NCBI RefSeq assembly: GCF_011317445.1
Contig: NZ_JAAAPL010000002.1
Span: forward strand, 1-64,000
Origin: Chelativorans multitrophicus
GTDB taxonomy: Bacteria; Pseudomonadota; Alphaproteobacteria; Rhizobiales; Rhizobiaceae
Length of the DNA: 64,000 bases
Reading direction: 5' to 3'
In this document: positions 18,530 through 27,132 of the stretch, piece after piece
Layout of the letters: each line of letters starts with the position of its first letter
How positions within the stretch are numbered: position 1 is the first letter of the stretch
Program-made: the position numbers and the translations under genes
The notes under the pieces: generated by a model
The model's input: only the letters and a program-made list of their open reading frames with translations
The model's database searches: none
Told to the model about the DNA's origin: nothing

Positions 18530-19243
18530 ATGACCGAGGCCAGCTATGAGATACTCATGCCGGGCTTTCCTGGGCGCAGCTCCCGCGGTTTCCTCGGCTG
18601 GAGCACGATCCTGCTGCTGAAAACCGCCCGCGGGCTGGCGCTGTTCGACACAGGCGCCAGCGGCGACCGCCCCGGGCTGATGGCGGCGCTGCGCGGGCGC
18701 GGCATCGAGCCGGACCGGATCGGGACGGTCATCCTTTCGCATCTGCATTTCGATCATATGGCCAATGCCGAATGCTTCCCGAAGGCGGAGATCATCCTGC
18801 ACGAGGACGAATATGCCTATGTGCGCGAACATGGCGCGGCGGACCCGGCCATATCGGTCTTCCAGGTCGATGGGTTGCTGCGAAGCGCGCAGCTGAGCCT
18901 TGTTGCCGGCGAGATCGAGGTCCTGCCGGGTGTGCGGATGATCAGGACACCTGGCCATAGCGGCGGTCATGTCTCTCTGGTGCTGACGGTCGAAAATCGC
19001 CGCGTGGTGCTGGCGCAGGACGCAATCAAGCATCGCGGCGAACTGGTCTCCCGCCATTCGGCGGGCTCCTTCGACGAAGCGGCAGCCAATGCCAGTATAC
19101 GGCGCATTGCTGGAATGGCCGACGTGATCGTACCGGGTCACGACGGTCCCATCACCGTTGAAAATGGCGAATACATCGCCTCCGGCGTCTCTGCCGAGAT
19201 TTCGCTCACCTTGCGCGAGAAGCGCTTTCCGCTGGAGGCCTGA
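18530..19243 (+). CDS. Metallo-beta-lactamase-fold hydrolase, lactonase-like
   Basis: The 237-residue protein carries the zinc motif HLHFDHMAN (His71, His73, Asp75, His76). Further ligand positions are supplied by TPGHSGGHVSL and by VPGHDGPI near the C-terminus. This arrangement is that of the AHL-lactonase and related lactonase group of the superfamily. It has no signal peptide. It sits between the ABC permeases and the amidohydrolase with one-base spacing on both sides. It probably opens a lactone or ester formed during breakdown of the imported compound. Quorum-signal hydrolysis is possible but unsupported beyond family resemblance. Confidence 0.8.
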   Translation: MTEASYEILMPGFPGRSSRGFLGWSTILLLKTARGLALFDTGASGDRPGLMAALRGRGIEPDRIGTVILSHLHFDHMANAECFPKAEIILHEDEYAYVREHGAADPAISVFQVDGLLRSAQLSLVAGEIEVLPGVRMIRTPGHSGGHVSLVLTVENRRVVLAQDAIKHRGELVSRHSAGSFDEAAANASIRRIAGMADVIVPGHDGPITVENGEYIASGVSAEISLTLREKRFPLEA

Positions 19244-19244
19244 G

Positions 19245-20543
19245 ATGGCGACGCTGCTCCATAATGCCTTCATCTGCACCGGCCGCCCCGACGGTTTCTT
19301 CCAGGATGGCGCTATTCTGATCCGCGACGGCAGGGTCGACTGGATTGGCGATCGCGCCGACCTGCCGGAGCAGGACGGCTCCGTCCAGCGCGAAGATCTC
19401 GGCGGCCGCGTCGTGATTCCCGGCCTGATCAACACCCATGCGCATGGCGGACTTTCCACCCACCGCTGCAGTTGCGATGACGGCGACCTGTTTCAGTGGG
19501 CGGCAGCCCTCGCGCCGCATACCTCGCACCTGACCGTCGAGGACAACCGGCGCGGTTGCTATCTCGCCATCATGGACATGGTGCGTAACGGCATCACCAC
19601 CGCCTGCGACTGCACGCGCTATGGAGCGGGCGTTTTTGCCGACGTCGCCAGCGAAATAGGCATGCGCTCGCTAAGCGGCGCGCTGGCGAACTCGCCGGAG
19701 TTGCGCAAGACCGGACGGCCGAATTGGCCGCTGGCGCTGGAGGAGACCGTGGCCGCCATGGCAAAGCATGCGGGCAACGGACTCGCGCGCTTCTATCTCG
19801 GCGGTCATTCACCCTATAGCTGCACGCCGGAGCTGCTGCGCGAGGTGAAGCACGAAGCCGACCGGCTCGATCTGCCCTTCGTCATCCATCTTGCCGAGAA
19901 CAGGCGCGAGAACGAGATGATCCAGGAGCGCTACGGGCTGACGCCGACCGCCTGGCTTCATGATCTCGGGGCGCTCGACCGGCGGGCCATCCTCGCCCAC
20001 TGCGTATGGCTGGACGAGGCCGACATGGACATTCTCGCGCGGACCGGCGCGGGTGTCGCGCACAACCCGGCAAGCAACGCAAAGCTTGCCAGCGGGATCG
20101 CGCCCGTGCCGGCGCTCCGCCGGCGAGGCGTGCCCGTTGGGCTGGGCACGGACAGCACCCTCAGCAACAATTGCCTCGATCTCTTTCAGGAGATGAAACT
20201 TTCGGTGCTGCTGCAGCGCGCGGCCTCGCTCGACGGTTTCATCATGAACGCCGAGGACGCCTTCACCATGGCGACGATCGAAGGCGCGCGCGTGCTGAAC
20301 TGGGACAACGAGATCGGCAGCCTTGAACCCGGCAAGCAGGCAGACCTCGTCATTCTCGACATCGAACATCCGCTTGGCCTCACGGCCCAGCGCGTGCTTT
20401 CCGACGTCGTCTATCATGCCGGACCGCAGCATGTGTCGGGGGTGATGGTCGCCGGACGCATGATCTTCCGAAACGGCAGGCTGCTGCTCGTCGATGAGCC
20501 GGCCATTCGCGCGCAAATCCACCAACACTACGCACAACATTGA
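19245..20543 (+). CDS. Amidohydrolase, MTA/SAH deaminase-like
   Basis: This is a 432-residue metal-dependent amidohydrolase. His65 and His67 lie in NTHAHGG, further ligands lie in HLAENRRENE and LAHCVWLD, and the catalytic Asp lies in GLGTDSTLSNN. The layout matches the methylthioadenosine/S-adenosylhomocysteine deaminase (MtaD) and ATZ/TRZ group. The ATG at 19245 is used rather than the longer in-frame start because it follows the previous stop by one base. The product may deaminate an adenosine-like nucleoside to the inosine form for the phosphorylase encoded next. Other aminohydrolase substrates of the ATZ/TRZ group cannot be excluded. Confidence 0.85.
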   Translation: MATLLHNAFICTGRPDGFFQDGAILIRDGRVDWIGDRADLPEQDGSVQREDLGGRVVIPGLINTHAHGGLSTHRCSCDDGDLFQWAAALAPHTSHLTVEDNRRGCYLAIMDMVRNGITTACDCTRYGAGVFADVASEIGMRSLSGALANSPELRKTGRPNWPLALEETVAAMAKHAGNGLARFYLGGHSPYSCTPELLREVKHEADRLDLPFVIHLAENRRENEMIQERYGLTPTAWLHDLGALDRRAILAHCVWLDEADMDILARTGAGVAHNPASNAKLASGIAPVPALRRRGVPVGLGTDSTLSNNCLDLFQEMKLSVLLQRAASLDGFIMNAEDAFTMATIEGARVLNWDNEIGSLEPGKQADLVILDIEHPLGLTAQRVLSDVVYHAGPQHVSGVMVAGRMIFRNGRLLLVDEPAIRAQIHQHYAQH

Positions 20544-20563
20544 CCCAGGGACTGGAAACAAGC

Positions 20564-21394
20564 ATGACACAAGCGCCTGTCGGCCTCATTACGAGCGCAG
20601 CATCCGAAAACCTTCTCCAGGACCGCCGCACGGAGATCGTCTCGACGCCCTGGGGCGATGCCACCATCCTGATGGGGCAGATCGGCGGACGAGATGCCGC
20701 GGTCAACCTGCGCTATGGCGAGAAGCTGACCACGCCAAGCCACAAGATCAATTATCAGGCCAACCTGTTCGCGCTGCACGAGCTCGGCGTGGAATCCATC
20801 ATCTCGCAAAATGCCATCGGCTCGGTGAATCCGGCCATCCGCCCCGGCGACATTGTTATCTCGGACGATTTCCTCGACAAGACCAAGTCTCGCGCCCAAT
20901 CGCTGTTCGATGAGAGCGAGTGCTGGGTGCGCGTGGACTTCACCGATCCGTTCTGCCCGCGCCTGCGCACCAACTTGATCGAGGCGGCGAACAGGCATTC
21001 CAACCGCGTCATCCACCGCGGCACCTTCGTCTGCACGGAAGGACCGCGCTTCGAGACGCCGGCGGAGATCCGCGCCTATGCGATGGAAGGAGGCGATATC
21101 GTCGGCACGCCGCTGGTCCCGGAGGTGATCTTCGCCCGCGAGTTGGAAATGTGCTTCGCCTCGATTGCGCCGGTCATCAATTTCGGCGCCGGAATGGCCC
21201 CCGCGGTCGTCCATTTCGGCCCCGGCAGTATGAACGAGATCTACTACAAAGAAGGGCTGCACGACCTGATCGAGAAGACGCTGATCGACGCGATCGCCGG
21301 TGTATCGGGCGAGCGCACCTGCGCCTGCGCCCGCGCGCTGGAAGGTGGCTTCCACGGCCATCCGCCCGCATGGCTGAAGCGCAAGATTGCCTGA
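20564..21394 (+). CDS. MTA/MTI phosphorylase-family purine nucleoside phosphorylase
   Basis: The 276-residue protein has the MTAP/PNP family marks [36 protein letters not shown] and [19 protein letters not shown]. In adenine-specific MTA phosphorylases the base-contact position is Asp (TDY); here it is Asn206 in VINFG. Asn is the residue expected for 6-oxopurines, so 5'-methylthioinosine or another inosine analogue is the more likely substrate. That fits the deaminase encoded just upstream. I start at the ATG at 20564; a TTG 24 bases earlier overlaps the deaminase stop. Phosphorolysis would release hypoxanthine and a (thio)ribose-1-phosphate in the cytoplasm. Confidence 0.8.
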   Translation: MTQAPVGLITSAASENLLQDRRTEIVSTPWGDATILMGQIGGRDAAVNLRYGEKLTTPSHKINYQANLFALHELGVESIISQNAIGSVNPAIRPGDIVISDDFLDKTKSRAQSLFDESECWVRVDFTDPFCPRLRTNLIEAANRHSNRVIHRGTFVCTEGPRFETPAEIRAYAMEGGDIVGTPLVPEVIFARELEMCFASIAPVINFGAGMAPAVVHFGPGSMNEIYYKEGLHDLIEKTLIDAIAGVSGERTCACARALEGGFHGHPPAWLKRKIA

Positions 21395-21418
21395 CCTTTC
21401 CACGGATACGAGTCCGCC

Positions 21419-23266
21419 ATGAGCAACCAAGACTTGCAGACGCCGCCGGCCGGAGACACCACCCAGCCCGTCCTCTCGGTGCGCGGGCTGACGACATCCT
21501 TCCTCGTCGACGGCTCATGGCGGCCGGTGGTCAACAACCTCTCCTTCGACGTGATGCCGGGCGAGACCCTGGCAATCGTGGGTGAGAGCGGCTCTGGCAA
21601 GAGTGTCACCTCGCTGTCGATCATGCGGCTGCTGCAGAAGGGATCGAGCCGGATCGAAGGCGAGATCCGGCTCGGCGGACGCGATCTGCTGGCCCTGCCG
21701 GATGGTGAGATGCGCCATGTGCGCGGGCGCGGTATGGCAATGGTCTTCCAAGAACCGATGACCTCGCTGAACCCGATCTTCACCATCGGCGAGCAATTGG
21801 TCGAGGCGTTGACCTGCCACGGCGAAATGGGGGCGGAAGCCGCGCGGAAAGAAGCGCTGCGCCTCATGGACAAGGTGCGCATACCCAACGCGCGGGCGCG
21901 GTTCGATGAATATCCGCATCAGTTCTCCGGTGGCATGCGGCAGCGGGTGATGATCGCCATGGCGCTCGCCGCGAAACCCGATCTGCTGATTGCCGACGAG
22001 CCGACGACCGCGCTCGACGTCACTATCCAGGGCCAGATTCTCGACCTCATCAAGACCTTGCAGGCCGAGGAAGGCATGTCGGTGCTGTTCATCACGCATG
22101 ACATGGGCGTGGTGGCCGAGATCGCCGACCGCGTGGTCGTCATGTATCGCGGCGAGGCGGTCGAAAGCGGCCCGACGCAGGACATTTTCTACGACGGCAA
22201 GCACCCCTATACGCGCGCGCTTCTGTCCGCCGTCCCGCGCCTCGGTTCAATGAAGGAGCAGGCATTGCCGAAGCGCTTCCCGGTGGTCGATATCGCGACC
22301 GGGAAAAGCACGGAACCGGCCACCGTCGCCGGTACGGTGGTCCGTTCGTCGCGGCCGGTGCTCGAGGTCAGGAATCTCGTCACGCGCTTCCGCACCCGCG
22401 GCGGCCTCCTCAGGCGCAGCGAAGGCGCGGTTCATGCCGTCGAAAATGTTTCGTTCGAGCTGTTCCAGGGCGAGACGCTGGCGCTCGTGGGCGAGTCCGG
22501 CTGCGGCAAATCCACGACTGGACGCTCGATTACCCGGCTCGTCGAGCCGGATCGCGGCAAGGTCATGGTCGACGGTGTCGATATGCGCAGCCTCGGCAAG
22601 CGCGCGCTGCGCCAGACGCGCCGCAATATCCAGATGATTTTCCAGGATCCGTTCGCAAGCTTGAACCCGCGTATGACCGTTGGCGCGGCGATTGCGGAAC
22701 CCTTTCTCGAGCATAGGCTGGGAACAAGGGCCGAAGCGCGCGACAAGGTGGCCGATCTCCTCCAGCGCGTCGGCCTCTCGCCCGATGTGATGGGCCGCTA
22801 TCCGCACGAGTTTTCCGGTGGCCAGCGCCAGCGCATCTGTATCGCGCGGGCGCTGACGCTTGACCCGAAAATCATCGTGGCCGACGAAAGCGTCTCGGCG
22901 CTCGATGTCTCGATCAAGGCGCAGGTGTGCAATCTGCTGATGGACCTGCAGGAGAGCCTGCGGCTTTCATATCTTTTCATCTCGCATGACATGGCGGTGG
23001 TGGAGCGCATCAGCCATCGGGTGGCCGTGATGCATCTCGGTGAAATCGTCGAGATCGGACCGCGCGCTGCCGTTTTCGAGAATCCGCAGCATCCCTATAC
23101 GCGCAAGCTCATGGCGGCGGTGCCGGTTCCCGATCCGTCGCGCCGTTTCATCAGCCGCAGCGCCGAGGCCGACGAACTCAAAAGCCCGGTGCATCCGGCC
23201 GGCTACGAGCCGCCCGAACGCATCTATCGCGAGGTCGGCGACGGCCATTTCGTGCAGGTGGAGTGA
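21419..23266 (+). CDS. Fused double ABC ATPase, DppD-DppF type
   Basis: One 615-residue chain carries two complete ATPase domains. The first (about residues 15-270) has Walker A GESGSGKS, signature FSGGMRQR and Walker [10 protein letters not shown]. The second (about 310-560) has Walker A GESGCGKS, signature FSGGQRQR and a Walker B region reading [12 protein letters not shown]. In that Walker B the usual catalytic Glu is kept but the motif is DES rather than DEP. Each half ends with the oligopeptide-type C-terminal segment ([12 protein letters not shown] and [12 protein letters not shown]). It energises the 15156/16757/17674 importer and closes the operon. Confidence 0.9.
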   Translation: MSNQDLQTPPAGDTTQPVLSVRGLTTSFLVDGSWRPVVNNLSFDVMPGETLAIVGESGSGKSVTSLSIMRLLQKGSSRIEGEIRLGGRDLLALPDGEMRHVRGRGMAMVFQEPMTSLNPIFTIGEQLVEALTCHGEMGAEAARKEALRLMDKVRIPNARARFDEYPHQFSGGMRQRVMIAMALAAKPDLLIADEPTTALDVTIQGQILDLIKTLQAEEGMSVLFITHDMGVVAEIADRVVVMYRGEAVESGPTQDIFYDGKHPYTRALLSAVPRLGSMKEQALPKRFPVVDIATGKSTEPATVAGTVVRSSRPVLEVRNLVTRFRTRGGLLRRSEGAVHAVENVSFELFQGETLALVGESGCGKSTTGRSITRLVEPDRGKVMVDGVDMRSLGKRALRQTRRNIQMIFQDPFASLNPRMTVGAAIAEPFLEHRLGTRAEARDKVADLLQRVGLSPDVMGRYPHEFSGGQRQRICIARALTLDPKIIVADESVSALDVSIKAQVCNLLMDLQESLRLSYLFISHDMAVVERISHRVAVMHLGEIVEIGPRAAVFENPQHPYTRKLMAAVPVPDPSRRFISRSAEADELKSPVHPAGYEPPERIYREVGDGHFVQVE

Positions 23267-23796
23267 CCATAAGCGGGAGAAGACCGCCAAGATTGAAGGG
23301 GCGATCCGAGGCGCTACTCGAGAATTGACACGTAGCCCCGGTAAGCACAACGGTCGTCTGAATATCCCCCGCCCTGCGCCGCGCCCGGACCGTCCGCCAC
23401 AGCCGCCGGTCCCCACCCGCTGCGCGTAAGTGGCTGGTGCGCATGAGTGTCGATCCGGAACGGCCGCGCGTCGTTCACACCATCCAGCATGCTTTCTTTC
23501 CACCGGTCATTCTCGACTGCTGACAGAGCGAGGCCGGCGCACGCGCCTTCGGAGGGGAATAGGCGCAGCCCTCCAGCAGGTTTATGCATGACTGCATTCC
23601 GGTCTGGAAGACAAGTGATGCGCCCCACGCCGGCCCTCTTCCGCCATTAGCCGAAACCGCTGAACAGGGTGCCTCGAACATCCAAGTTTTCGCCCCACGA
23701 TAATTGGTGAAGTATGCCTTGACAGGCTCATGGATGTGATGACATTTTGTGATCATATTCAGCCCCTCAAGCGGGACGACAAACGAAAATAAGACT
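23267..23796. other. 530-base intergenic region with promoter at its right end
   Basis: Most of this gap shows no gene. A minus-strand frame (23628 to 23314) contains an odd protein-like stretch (WKESMLDGVNDARPFRIDTH) that could be the relic of a lost gene, but I cannot name its family. The right end carries TTGACA at 23719-23724 and two copies of a TGTGATnA-type box, so it is the promoter of the oxidase gene at 23797. Confidence 0.5.
23735..23757 (+). promoter_or_regulatory. Tandem TGTGATCACA-type operator boxes
   Basis: TGTGATGACA (23735-23744) and TGTGATCATA (23748-23757) lie 13 bases apart, just downstream of TTGACA at 23719-23724. The same palindrome occurs upstream of three other operons at 25563, 28717 and 37683, which points to one shared regulator. 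Confidence 0.6.
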
Positions 23797-24972
23797 ATGT
23801 TCCACCTTCCTATCTTCACGATGAAACGAGGATCTTTGGTCAACGTACAGGACTACCGCAAGGCCGCCCGGGCGGTGCTGCCGCGAATGCTCTTTGACTT
23901 TGTTGACGGGAGTGCCCTTGACGGGCAGACAGCTTCCCGAAACTGCGCAGGCTTTTCAGACTGGTGGTTCAGAGCGCACAGCTTCCGCTCAACGGCTGAG
24001 CCTGACATCTCGTGGTCGGCTTTCGGCCAGCGGCATGCCGCGCCGGTTATAATCGCGCCGACCGGCGCCTCTGGGCTGCTCTGGCCGTCGGGCGAGGCCG
24101 AGACGGCGGAGGCAGCCGCCCGGCGGGGTCATGTGATGCAGGTCAGCGCCGGATCGCTGCTCTCGATGGAAGAGATCGCTGCAGGCGGGAAGGGTGAGGG
24201 CGAACGTTGGCTGCAGCTCTTCCTCTACCGGGATCGCGGCTTGACCCGCGAATTCCTCCATCGAGCCAAGGCAGCGGGATACACGGCGATCTGCGTCACC
24301 ACAGACGCCCCGGTGCATGGTCGGCGCGAGCGCGATATGCGCAATGGCTTCACCATCGATCAGCGCTTGAGACTGAGCACACTGCTTGACGCGGCCATTC
24401 ATTGCCGATGGTGGTTCCGCATGCGCGGCAGCGGCAGGCTGACGCTAAAGAACTTTGCCGGCCGCGCCACCGGAAATATGAACGACATGGCTGCCTATAT
24501 TGCATCGGTACTCGACCCGGACGTAACGTGGGACGATATCTCCTGGTTGCGCTCGGAGTGGGAAGGCCCTTTGATCATCAAGGGAATTCTTCACCCGGAC
24601 GATGCGTGCGAAGCTATCGCCCGCGGATGCGACGGCGTGCAGATTTCCAATCACGGCGGACGTCAGCTCGACGGCACGCTTTCCGCGATCGATGCGCTGC
24701 CTGCGGTGTCGGATGCAGTTGAGGGCCGAGTGCCGATCTTCCTTGATGGCGGGATCGAGCGAGGAACTGACATTCTGAAGGCAATCGCGCTCGGGGCCAC
24801 GGCCTGTGTCATCGGCCGCGCCCATCTTTGGGGACTGGCGGTTGCCGGCGGAAAGGGCGTCGAAGCGGTTTGCGACGTTCTCGTTGCCGAGCTAAGGAAT
24901 GCGATGGTGATCGGCGGATGGAAGGCGCTATCTGATTTGGATCGGTCGGCAGTCACACGGCTCCCGCAGTAG
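23797..24972 (+). CDS. FMN-dependent alpha-hydroxy-acid oxidase/dehydrogenase
   Basis: The 391-residue protein matches the glycolate oxidase/L-lactate dehydrogenase/mandelate dehydrogenase family. The active-site motif ISNHGGRQLDG supplies the base His286 and substrate-binding Arg289. FMN-contact regions appear as PVIIAPTGASGLLWPSGE near the N-terminus and PIFLDGGIERGTDILKA. It oxidises an (S)-2-hydroxy acid to the 2-oxo acid. The ATG at 23797 is chosen; an ATG at 23821 is possible and the upstream ribosome-binding site is weak. A RidA gene follows 14 bases later, consistent with 2-oxo or imino-acid chemistry. Confidence 0.85.
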   Translation: MFHLPIFTMKRGSLVNVQDYRKAARAVLPRMLFDFVDGSALDGQTASRNCAGFSDWWFRAHSFRSTAEPDISWSAFGQRHAAPVIIAPTGASGLLWPSGEAETAEAAARRGHVMQVSAGSLLSMEEIAAGGKGEGERWLQLFLYRDRGLTREFLHRAKAAGYTAICVTTDAPVHGRRERDMRNGFTIDQRLRLSTLLDAAIHCRWWFRMRGSGRLTLKNFAGRATGNMNDMAAYIASVLDPDVTWDDISWLRSEWEGPLIIKGILHPDDACEAIARGCDGVQISNHGGRQLDGTLSAIDALPAVSDAVEGRVPIFLDGGIERGTDILKAIALGATACVIGRAHLWGLAVAGGKGVEAVCDVLVAELRNAMVIGGWKALSDLDRSAVTRLPQ

Positions 24973-24986
24973 AAAGAGAGGCATTC

Positions 24987-25337
24987 ATGAACGATATATC
25001 CCGGTTGCCAGGCACGGCCCGCATGAGTTCGGCCGTGATTGTGAACGGCATTGTTTACACAAAGGGGATTACGGCCCGCGGCGGGCCCGTAGATATTGCC
25101 GGGCAGACCCGCAACTGCCTGGACCAACTCGATGACCTGCTTGCTCAGGCGGGGACTTCACGCAGCAAGCTTATCAAGGTGATGATCTGGCTCAAGGATA
25201 TGGCAGACTTCGAGGCAGTGAATGCTGTGTATGACGCCTGGGTTGAACCGGGGCATCAGCCTGTTCGTGCGTGTGTCGAGGCGAAACTTGCTGATCCCTC
25301 GCTTCTGATCGAGGTCCAAGCCGAAGCGAGCCTTTGA
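24987..25337 (+). CDS. RidA/YjgF-family protein
   Basis: This is a 116-residue single-domain protein of the RidA family. Landmarks are AVIVNGIVYTKGITA, then QTRNCLDQLDDLLAQAGTS, and the C-terminal substrate-site Arg in GHQPVRACVEAKLADP. Such proteins hydrolyse reactive enamine/imine intermediates released by PLP or flavin enzymes. An AAGAGAGG ribosome-binding site precedes the ATG. It is the last gene of the short oxidase-RidA unit. Confidence 0.85.
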   Translation: MNDISRLPGTARMSSAVIVNGIVYTKGITARGGPVDIAGQTRNCLDQLDDLLAQAGTSRSKLIKVMIWLKDMADFEAVNAVYDAWVEPGHQPVRACVEAKLADPSLLIEVQAEASL

Positions 25338-25562
25338 AAAAATACCTCCCGAGGATGATTTAGGAGTTTTACCGTCATCTTGTTTTTACATCAGACATAG
25401 AATTGCGACGGCGGTCAGCCGCTACATGATGCTCTGGCCGCCTTTATGACTAGGGAGATTGCTAATTAACGCGTTCGGAGGGCGCTGCGGCTATTCCACT
25501 TGACCGGTATCGGGGCTTCGTTGCGAAGAAGAGTGAATTTTCCAATTGCAATTTTTTGCGGT

Positions 25563-25572
25563 TGTGATCACA
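25563..25572 (+). promoter_or_regulatory. TGTGATCACA operator upstream of first Tct transporter
   Basis: This is a perfect 10-bp palindrome 45 bases before the SBP start, in a 280-base gap with no gene. A TTGCAA at 25546 may be the -35 element. It is the cleanest copy of the box found at four promoters in this window. Confidence 0.6.
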
Positions 25573-25617
25573 CTTTGGGATGGCAACGGGAGGCCTGAAC
25601 AATAAGGGGAATATGAG

Positions 25618-26589
25618 ATGAAAAGTATTCTGGCCGGTATCGCGTTTTTTGGCTTAGGCTTTTTCGCACTGCTGGGTAACGGCCTGGCCCAGGATTATCC
25701 GAGCCGACCTATTACGCTCGTGGTGCCTTGGCCGGCTGGTGGCGGCAGCGATATCCTTATGCGTCTGATCGCCGAAACGGCCCGGAAAGAACTTGGCCAG
25801 CCGGTCGTTGTTGTTAACCAACCAGGTTCTGGCGGCTCGCTGGCATTGCGCGAGGTAGCCGACAGTGAGCCCGATGGCTACACGATGAGCATGATTGCGA
25901 CCGGTTTCATTGCCGAGCAGTACGGCAATCCGAATGCCCCGACTCTCGACGACTATCGCGTGATCGCTCTGGTGGGAACCGACCCTGCGGTAATCGCCGC
26001 TGGGGGCAAGACAGGCATCAGCACCCTTGATGAACTGATCGCGGCCGCAAAGGCTCAGCCGGGTGCATTGCGCAATGCCAACGATCAGCCGGGCGGCACC
26101 TCTTATGTCGCTGCGTCGCTGATGGAAAACGTGCTCGGCATCGACCTCACTCTTGTCCCTTATGCGGGTTCAGCGCCAGTTGTGCAGGCAATAGTGGTCG
26201 GCGAGGTGCAGACGGCCACACCGTCCGTCACGGATCTGATCGCCCAGCACGAGAGCGGTGAGGTAAAAATTCTCGCGGTTGCCGGCGCCGAGCGTCATTT
26301 CAAGGCCGTTGATATTCCCACTTTCACCGAACTTGGCTATCCGCTTGTGACGGGAACGGTGCGGGCTCTGGTGTTGCCGGCGGATACTCCCGACGAGGTG
26401 TTCGACGTTCTCGAAGCCGGCATCATGAAGGCTTTGAACGACGAGACCTTCCGCGAGACGGCAAAGGCATCCGGCTTCTCCATCAATCCGCTCGGCGGCA
26501 GCGAGGCAGAGGCTTTCCTCGAGCAAATGGACGAGAGCATGTACCCGGTGCTTCAGGAGGCCGGGCTCGTCAAGGTTCGCCAAAAGTGA
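25618..26589 (+). CDS. tctC: Tripartite tricarboxylate transporter substrate-binding protein (TctC/Bug)
   Basis: The 323-residue periplasmic protein has a Sec signal peptide ending NGLAQ and the Bug-family opening DYPSRPITLVVPWPAGGGSD. Family motifs VVVVNQPGSGGSLALREVA and PDGYTMSM follow. It would capture a carboxylate (Bug proteins bind citrate-like acids, amino-acid-derived acids and others) and present it to the TctAB pair. An AAGGGGA ribosome-binding site precedes the ATG. Its stop overlaps the GTG start of the TctB gene by four bases. Confidence 0.9.
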   Translation: MKSILAGIAFFGLGFFALLGNGLAQDYPSRPITLVVPWPAGGGSDILMRLIAETARKELGQPVVVVNQPGSGGSLALREVADSEPDGYTMSMIATGFIAEQYGNPNAPTLDDYRVIALVGTDPAVIAAGGKTGISTLDELIAAAKAQPGALRNANDQPGGTSYVAASLMENVLGIDLTLVPYAGSAPVVQAIVVGEVQTATPSVTDLIAQHESGEVKILAVAGAERHFKAVDIPTFTELGYPLVTGTVRALVLPADTPDEVFDVLEAGIMKALNDETFRETAKASGFSINPLGGSEAEAFLEQMDESMYPVLQEAGLVKVRQK

Positions 26590-27125
26590 GCCTCAAGCAA
26601 CGCGGCAGCTTAGTGGGGCGGCAAGACCGCCCTGCCGAGCGGCCCGCAGTGGTCGAAGTGGTTGCCGGCACCCTGTTTGTGGTGATCGCCGTAGTCGGAG
26701 GCTGGAGCCTTTTGACCAATCCCTACCTCGAGTTGGGCCAGGTCGGAAGCGATCCCGGGCCCGGCTTCGTGCCCTGGCTCGGCGTCTGGGCAATCGGGCT
26801 GGGCGGGCTGGCCCAGATTGCATGGGTATTGATGCGCGCTCGCGCCGCGGGTGGATTGCGGGGGAGGGGCAAGTTTGTTCCTGCACGCCTATGGCTGCCC
26901 GTGCTGCTGATTGTCTCGATGGTGCTTTACCATGCAGCCCTGCGGGCGCTGGGTTTTATACCGGCCAGCCTGCTCTTTGCCGTGCCGTGGGTCGCCATCA
27001 TCCACTGGCGGACGGGCGAGCGGTTCACCGCGCGCCATCTCGTTCAGTTACCGCTCGAAGCATCCCTGATCGTGGCGGCGATCTATGTCGTTTTCCACTA
27101 CGGAATCCAGATACAGTTCCCCTAG
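26586..27125 (+). CDS. tctB: Tripartite tricarboxylate transporter small membrane subunit (TctB)
   Basis: This 179-residue protein has about four hydrophobic segments and the TctB-type opening LLTNPYLELGQVGSDPGPGF. It starts at GTG 26586, overlapping the TctC stop. TctB pairs with the large membrane subunit encoded next. The N-terminal 25 residues are hydrophilic and slightly longer than usual. Confidence 0.85.
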   Translation: MSLKQRGSLVGRQDRPAERPAVVEVVAGTLFVVIAVVGGWSLLTNPYLELGQVGSDPGPGFVPWLGVWAIGLGGLAQIAWVLMRARAAGGLRGRGKFVPARLWLPVLLIVSMVLYHAALRALGFIPASLLFAVPWVAIIHWRTGERFTARHLVQLPLEASLIVAAIYVVFHYGIQIQFP

Positions 27126-27132
27126 GCCGGTC

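Noticed and set aside
23314-23628. Minus-strand frame with a protein-like stretch before the oxidase operon
   Set aside because: Could be a relic of a lost gene, but I cannot name a family and there is no supported start.
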